NCBI GenBank assembly: GCA_028551475.1
Contig: CM052358.1
Location: 25,818,853-25,882,852 of the forward strand
Source: Casuarina equisetifolia
Lineage: Eukaryota > Streptophyta > Magnoliopsida > Fagales > Casuarinaceae
Direction of reading: 5' to 3'
DNA: 64,000 nucleotides
A program made the position numbers and the translations under genes. The notes beneath the pieces were generated by a model. The model saw only the letters and a list, made by a program, of their open reading frames with translations, was not told the origin of the DNA and did not search any database. Positions 58,490-64,000 of the stretch are shown piece by piece (position 1 is the stretch's first letter; each line of letters opens with the position of its first letter).

Positions 58490-58971
58490 ATTAAATATTA
58501 GTTAATGATTTATTCTTTCAAACTTTCTAAAAATACTAGTTTTGATTTTACAAAATATTAGCCAATTTTTATTTTTTAATATTTGGTGTAATCTTATGTG
58601 GTATATTTTGATTCTCTTCATAAATTTATTTTCTCCTATAATATTAAATTGAATTTAGTTTATCACACTTTTTATAAACATATATGGCGTTTGCAAGACA
58701 TTTATTCTCCAGCTTTAATCATACACAAGTTTGTAGAATCAATTTATTTATCCACTAAAGTAGTATGAAGTCATCTCCAACGCTATTGCGACCCACGAGA
58801 GAAAAGAATTCAATGGAGTCAGTATCTAATCTATGCTTTTAACACCCCAGCTTCATCCTCTTCGCCCAGAGCATAACTCAAAGTACCTGCACTAATGAAA
58901 GAAGCCTCCGAGAATCTCCTTTTCACGCTACAATGACGACCTTACACACAAAAGCGAGATAAAGAGAAGCT
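58490..58971. other. Spacer before Copia B; no gene recognised
   Basis: AT-rich to about 58770, then mixed sequence. Bases 58967-58971 (AAGCT) should be the target-site duplication of Copia B, whose other end is outside the window. Confidence 0.4.
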
Positions 58972-59174
58972 TGTTAATAGACAGCTGCCTCACCTAATAC
59001 ATTACCATATTAGTGCCTGTGATTAGGCACAATATCATTGTAATTATTGTAAATATTTGGTTTACCTTTCCTAGGCTAGGCTATGTCTCTATAAATGTAT
59101 AGCAATCATTGTAAAGTACATCACAGCAATAGAGAAATCCTTCATGCTCCCTCGCAGTTTCTTAGTTTCTTACA
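58972..59174 (+). repeat. Copia B 5' LTR (203 bp)
   Basis: Begins TGTTAATAG, ends TTCTTACA, and is followed at once by TGGTATCAATCGCC at 59175. A TATA-like TATAAATG lies at 59090. A 203-bp LTR is short for Copia. The 3' partner is not in the window, so the limits rest on the TG...CA ends and the primer site. Confidence 0.82.
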
Positions 59175-59188
59175 TGGTATCAATCGCC
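59175..59188 (+). promoter_or_regulatory. Copia B primer-binding site
   Basis: TGGTATCAATCGCC starts at the base after the LTR and matches the TGGTATCA core complementary to initiator tRNA-Met. Confidence 0.8.
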
Positions 59189-59189
59189 A

Positions 59190-59867
59190 TACGATCCTAG
59201 CTTCCGCTTTTTTTTCTCTCTTCCGGCGAGTTGTGAGCCTCTTGCTGTTTTTTTTTCATCCATTGCTTTCTCCTCCCGTCAGTTCTTGTTAATTTTTCAC
59301 CTTCTGTTTCGTCCTTTCTCCCTCCCTTTGGTCCTTTCTTTCTCTTTCCTGTTACTTTTTCCACCCGTAGACAAAGGTATTCTCTCCCTCACTTTGGTCC
59401 TTTCTTTCTCTTTCCTGTCACTTTTTCCACCTGTAGACCAAGGTATTTTCTCTCTCTTTGTCCTTTCTCTGCATCCTTCACAATTCCTTTTTCTCTTTCC
59501 TCCTTTTTCCCAACTCACCGTAGCCTAAAGAGTTTTCTCTCTCTTTCCTCTTCCTTTTTCCCTTCACATAAGTCACGCTACTTTCTCATCTTTTTCAACT
59601 TTGTCTTTTTCCTCCTTTCTCTACACGCAACCCTAGCCGCCCTTTTCTTTCCTCATTTGTTTTCCTTTTCTTTTCACGTTAACCCTAGTTGCCTTCTCCC
59701 TTGTTTTTTATTTTCCATCTTTTCACGTTAACCCTAGCCGCCTTCTCCTTTGTTTTTTATTTTCCGTCAACCCTAGCCACTTTTGCTATTCCTTTCTTTA
59801 TTTACCAAATTATCCTTATCCTTAATTCCCTCCTCTCAAACCCTAGCCGTCTTTGTTCACCTTCCTC
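59190..59867 (+). repeat. Copia B C/T-rich leader with internal tandem repeats
   Basis: The plus strand is overwhelmingly pyrimidine here. A 66-bp unit (GGTCCTTTCTTTCTCTTTCC ... CAAAGGTATT) is repeated from about 59330 and 59396. A second, 49-bp unit (TTTTCACGTTAACCCTAG) is repeated at 59671 and 59720. Open frames seen here are low-complexity by-products. This is untranslated leader between the primer site and gag. Confidence 0.75.
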
Positions 59868-62800
59868 ATGGCCACTACCAACAGCTCCACTATCTCTCCT
59901 CTCCACGACCCATACCATCTCACTGCTGCCGATCTTCAACCGGCATGCATCGTGTCCCAGAAGCTCACCGGCGAGGCCAACTGGCATGTTTGGAGCGAGC
60001 AAATCCGAACAGTGTTCCTTGCTCAGAATAAGATGGGTTTTCTGACTGGCAAGCTCCCACGCCCCACTGGCGATGGTGACGCTGCTGCCCGTTGGGACCA
60101 GTGTCATGCAGCTGTGAAGACTTGGTTAACCCACTCTGTCGATTCCTCACTCGAGACTATGGTCTCCACTGCTCCCAGTGTCGCCGATGTCTGGCAATTG
60201 CTTCGTGATAGCTTCGATCGGATTAGCGGGACCCAGAAATTTTCCCTTAAACAGGCCATCGGCACTCTCCGCTTGTCTCCTGGTGCCTCCAGCGCTGAGC
60301 TCACATCCTTCTACCTCCGTCTGAAGGAGCTTTGGGGTGCTTTAGATGCCCAACAACCTCCTCTTCATTGTTGTTATGGCGGCACTTGTGACACTAGTAA
60401 GCAATTTCGCCACCGTGAGGCAGAGGATCGATCCCTGCAACTTCTTTTGGCCCTACCGGATGAATTCTCTACCCTTCGCTCCAACGTCATGTCACGTGAC
60501 GAGCTCCCAAGCGTGGAGAAGCTTTATTCGCTGGCGAAGCAAGACTTGCTCCAACGCGCTGCTACCGACGGCCGTTCCTCTCTTGGCAGTGATGCCAGTG
60601 CGTTTCAGACGCACCGTTCTAGTCGCACCCCAATCGGGTCAGGTGCATCTCTGGCCCAAACGGGCTGGACCCATGATTCACAATCTGGGGCCTTATCCTT
60701 AAGCGGGCCCAACGGGCCTAACCTGCCTCATGCCCAGCAGGCACCTCCCACATCTAGGCCCATTTGTAGTCATTGCAAGCGGCCTGGACACCTGCGTGAG
60801 TCCTGCTACCAATTAGTGGGCTACCCAACTAGCAGCAGGCCCAAGCAGCGTGGTAATAATAGACGCAAGCCCACTGGCCAAGGGCCTTTCGCTCATAATG
60901 TTGCCGCATCTGATTCTCTGCCTTCCCTTGGCTCTGGCCCAACTCATCCCCCAGCTATGGACTTCACTGGGGGATCTTCTTTTCAGGGCTCTTCAGGCTA
61001 TCCACCTACACCCAGTCCAGGTCTCTTGGGCCATCATCCACCTAGCCCAGGTAGCGTATATGGTGGATCCACTGGGCTTACCCTCACTACCGATCAACAG
61101 CACAAGCTCTTGACTTTCATAAACCAAATGGGTTCCTTGGACCCATTCTCAGGTACGGTTTCTTCCCTTTCTCCCATTTCCTCCTTATGGATAATCGATT
61201 CAGGGGCTAGTGACCATATCACTTGTAATTTATCTCTTCTTGATTCATTTTCCCCATGCGTTGCTCCCCTTCATATTACATTGCCTGATTGCTCACTTAG
61301 TCCTGTCACCCACATTGGTCGCTGCCAACCTTATCCACAATTGCATCTCACCAATATTTTATATGCCCCCCGTTTTCAACACAATTTGTTATCTATTCAA
61401 AAATTAACCCGTGATAACAATTGTGTAGCCATTTTTTTCGATGCTTTTTGTGTATTTCAGGACCGTACGACTGGGGATCTGATCAGGCTCGGCAAGGCTG
61501 ATCGAGGACTCTACTTTCTATGTTCTGCTTTTCCAAAAAATTTTAGTTCTGTTTTCTCTGAATATTTAAATTCCCTAAAGTCCACTGTTTGTACTTCTGA
61601 ACAACAATCTCTTTGTACTCCCATTTTTATTAATAATATTAGTTATGATCTTTTGCATCAACGTCTTGGTCATTCTTCCTTAAAACAATTTTCTTCTTCT
61701 GGTGTTTCTATTTCTTGTCCTTCTTCTTTTTCCTGCCCTATTTGCCCTTTAGCTAAACAAACCCGCCAACCTTTTCCCATTAGTCACACTCTGACTCACT
61801 CCATATTTGAGCTTGTCCACATGGATGTTTGGGGTCCTCATCGAACTCCTACCCATGATGGTGCACGCTATTTTCTTACTATTGTGGATGATTTTTCCCG
61901 TGCCACTTGGACTTTCCTCCTTCAATTTAAAAGCCAAGTATTTTCCAAAATCCAGTATTTCATCTCCCTGGTTCATACCCAATTCAATACCACTGTCCGT
62001 CGCATTCGTTCTGACAATGGCTCTGAATTTTTTTCTTCTGAGTGTCGTTCTTTCCTTTCCATGAAGGGCATTTCCCATGAGACCTCATGCGTTCACACTC
62101 CTCAACAAAATGGAGTTGTTGAACGCAAACATCGGCACTTATTAGACGTGGCCCGTGCTTTAATGTTTCAAGCCCATATCCCCCCGCCATTCTGGGGGGA
62201 ATGCCTTCTCACTGCCACCTACCTTGTCAACCGCCTTCCCTCTTCCTCTCTTCATGGTCTCAGTCCCTTTGAAAAATTATTTGGTAAACCTCCTATCCTT
62301 GAACATCTTCGTGTTTTTGGTTGCCGTTGTTACGCCACCACCTTAGGCCCTCGAGATAAGTTTAGTCCTCGTGCCCTTCCATGCATTTTTATGGGTTATC
62401 CTCCTTCTCAAAAGGGTTATCGTGTCTATGACCCTCAATCCCACAAATTTTTCATTAGTCGTGATGTTATTTTTCAAGAAACTGTTTTTCCTTTTTCTTC
62501 CTCTTCTACTTCTTCTTCTCCTTCTTCTTCTTCTTTGGACAGCCTGGCCCTCTCGTCACCTCCAGTTGTGCCGGATCCTGACACGTACACTTCCTCATCA
62601 TTGCCTGTGGATCTTCCTGACCCAACTCCTTCAGGTACGATTCCCATTGCCCCGCCTCTCCTCTCTAACCTTTCATTAGACACCCCTGCTCTTGCATCGC
62701 CACCATCCCCGACCCCACCATCCCCCACCCCACCTCCCCAACCTCCTGACACTACTACTGCTCCTTCTACTGCGCCTCCCGATCCTTCACTGCGTCGATC

Positions 62801-64000
62801 TGGCCGTCCCACTCACCCTCCTATCTGGACCTCCGACTACATATGTCCTACCTTACCTTCCTCTTCCCAAACCTCCCTTTATCCGATATCTAACTATGTC
62901 TCCCTCCACCACTGCAACCCCCCTTACCAGCACTTCATAGCCTCCATTTCTGCCATCACCGAACCTACCACATACCATGAGGCCACCCAAGACCCCAATT
63001 GGATTTCAGCCATGGATGCTGAACTTACTGCCCTTCAGGCTAATCACACTTGGGATATTGTTCCTCTACCCCCTGGTCGTCGTCCTATTGGATGTAAATG
63101 GGTTTATAAGGTGAAGTATCGTGCTGATGGCTCCATTGAACGTTACAAAGCCCGTTTGGTTGCCAAGGGCTATAATCAACGTGAGGGCATTGACTACCAG
63201 GATACTTTCTCTCCTACAGCCAAGCATGTCACTGTTCGGCTCATCATTACCATTGCTGCCGTCCATCATTGGCCCCTTTATCAGATGGATGTCCAGAATG
63301 CCTTTCTTCATGGTGATCTTTCGGAGGAGGTCTATATGGAGCTTCCCCCCGGATTTCACAATTAGGGGGAGCATCTTGTCTGTCGATTGCGGAAATCCCT
63401 TTATGGGTTGAAGCAAGCTTCTCGGCAATGGAATGCCAAGTTCACTGGTGCCCTAATTGCACACGGTTTCAACCAGTCTTACCATGATTACTCCTTGTTC
63501 ACCAAGAGGAAAGGTAGCTCTTTTGTGGCTTTACTCATTTACGTTGACGATATCTTAATTACAGGAAACAATCAAGCAGCCATTTCAGACCTTAAAAAAT
63601 ATTTGCATGGTGCATTCTTCATGAAGGATCTTGGTCCCTCAAAGTTTTTCTTAGGGCTTGAAATCGCTCGATCTCCAGATGGTATTTCGTTAAGTCAGCG
63701 AAAGTATACATTGGAACTTATTTCTGAAGCAGGCTTAGCTGGTTCGAAGCCATCAATGATTCCCATGGAGCAGAATAAAAAATTCACAAGCCTTGAGTAT
63801 GATGCTGGATCAAAAGAACAAATGAATGATCCTCCTCTTGACGATCCTTCAGTCTATCAGCGCCTAGTTGGACGACTGATTTATCTTACACTCACAAAGC
63901 CTGACATCACATTTCCGGTCCAACTTCTTAGCCAGTTCATGCATGATCCAAAACAATCTCACATGGAAGCTGCTCTAAAAGTGATCAGATATCTTAAAAG
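59868..64000 (+). pseudogene. Copia B gag-pol polyprotein with one nonsense codon, truncated by the window end
   Basis: Starts at MATTNSSTISPLHDPYHL (59868). An ATG 15 bp upstream is less family-like. By residue: gag 1-290, zinc knuckle CSHCKRPGHLRESC at 300-313, protease DSGASDH at 444, GAG-pre-integrase (HQRLGHSS) and integrase with the D,D,E residues (HMDVWGP, RSDNGSEFF, NGVVERKHRH), then RT. The frame stops with TAG at 63363-63365 (position 1166), where the flanking HN..GEHL suggests an original Gln. It then stays open in the same frame to the window edge through YGLKQASRQWN, the intact YVDD (1225) and GRLIYLTLTKPDI. No other lesion is seen. Confidence 0.92.

Larger units (their letters stand above)
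57230..58490. repeat. Duplicated block Z (family X/Y/Z/W), carrying two insertions
   Basis: Aligns with block X through AAAACTAATATTCAATACTTG, TATGGGATGGTCTACGCC, TTTCTTGATAAAGAGAATGG and CGTAACGCAAGCAACC. After the LINE it continues with GAAGTTTCCTAG and GAAGATTTTGGTCTTCTACTT, and then CTTTTCTATTTTACTAAAATATTCC. LINE-4 and a SINE-like insert interrupt the alignment. Confidence 0.7.
58972..64000 (+). mobile_element. Ty1/Copia LTR retrotransposon B, 5' part, well preserved
   Basis: A short 5' LTR, a primer-binding site, a long C/T-rich leader and a nearly intact gag-pol frame that leaves the window in the RT/RNase H region. Clearly distinct from Copia A in LTR, leader and gag sequence. Its preservation (one stop in about 4.1 kb) suggests a younger insertion. 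Confidence 0.93.

Noticed and set aside
59095-59530. Short open frames in the C/T-rich stretch before Copia B gag
   Set aside because: They are low-complexity Phe/Leu/Ser/Pro translations of the element's untranslated leader on both strands.
1-64000. CRISPR arrays, operons, plasmid or phage functions
   Set aside because: No regularly spaced repeats and no bacterial gene order; introns and plant transposons throughout.

Overview
The window is nuclear DNA of a eudicot plant. The evidence is AT-rich intergenic sequence, spliced genes with GT-AG introns, TIR-type (TNL) resistance-gene fragments (TNLs are abundant in eudicots and essentially absent from grasses), a UGT71-type glycosyltransferase, an LRR receptor kinase with the SERK-like 72-bp exon layout, Copia and Gypsy LTR retrotransposons, and L1-type plant LINEs. 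I cannot name the species. Only one gene looks intact: the glycosyltransferase at 6108-7547 (minus strand).

Layout. 1-5.8 kb: the 3' half of a TNL (LRRs plus post-LRR C-JID domain, with a 32-bp poly-G run and a 14-residue acidic tandem repeat), followed by two further decayed copies of its 3' end. 5.4-5.8 kb: first copy of an unidentified duplicated block ('alpha'). 6.1-7.5 kb: the UGT. 7.75-12.8 kb: a full-length but heavily mutated Copia element, with both LTRs and a TTATT target-site duplication, sitting just upstream of the UGT. 15.8-23.8 kb: an LRR receptor kinase on the minus strand. All eleven coding exons can be placed, but it carries two in-frame stops and one frameshift. 25.0-25.5 kb: Copia relic. 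26-30 kb: AT-rich DNA with two members of another duplicated block family (X/Y/Z/W). 30-38.7 kb: two more TNL pseudogenes, one with only the C-terminal exons and one running from TIR to C-JID but lacking the P-loop. 38.7-46.3 kb: a 7.6-kb LINE inserted in the 3' flank of the second TNL and itself interrupted by an internally deleted Gypsy element. Both insertions have target-site duplications, and an unoccupied paralogous site survives near 4.43 kb. 46.3-48 kb: the displaced 3' flank, alpha copy 3 and block W. 49.4-56.2 kb: a second, plus-strand LINE and a 1-kb truncated copy. 57.2-58.5 kb: block Z, with another LINE fragment and a SINE-like insert. 59.0-64.0 kb: the 5' LTR, C/T-rich leader and gag-pol of a well-preserved Copia element that runs off the window with a single nonsense codon.

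The large-scale structure is a decayed TNL tandem array on the plus strand. A unit of TNL 3' end, about 1 kb of flank and an alpha block recurs three times (about 3.7-5.8, 30.8-33.7 and 34.8-47.4 kb). It was later expanded by retrotransposons whose relative order can be read from the nesting. No immune, metabolic or mobile 'system' of clearly new type stands out. The most open question is the alpha block, in which a minus-strand reading frame is preserved across all three copies but matches nothing I recognise.
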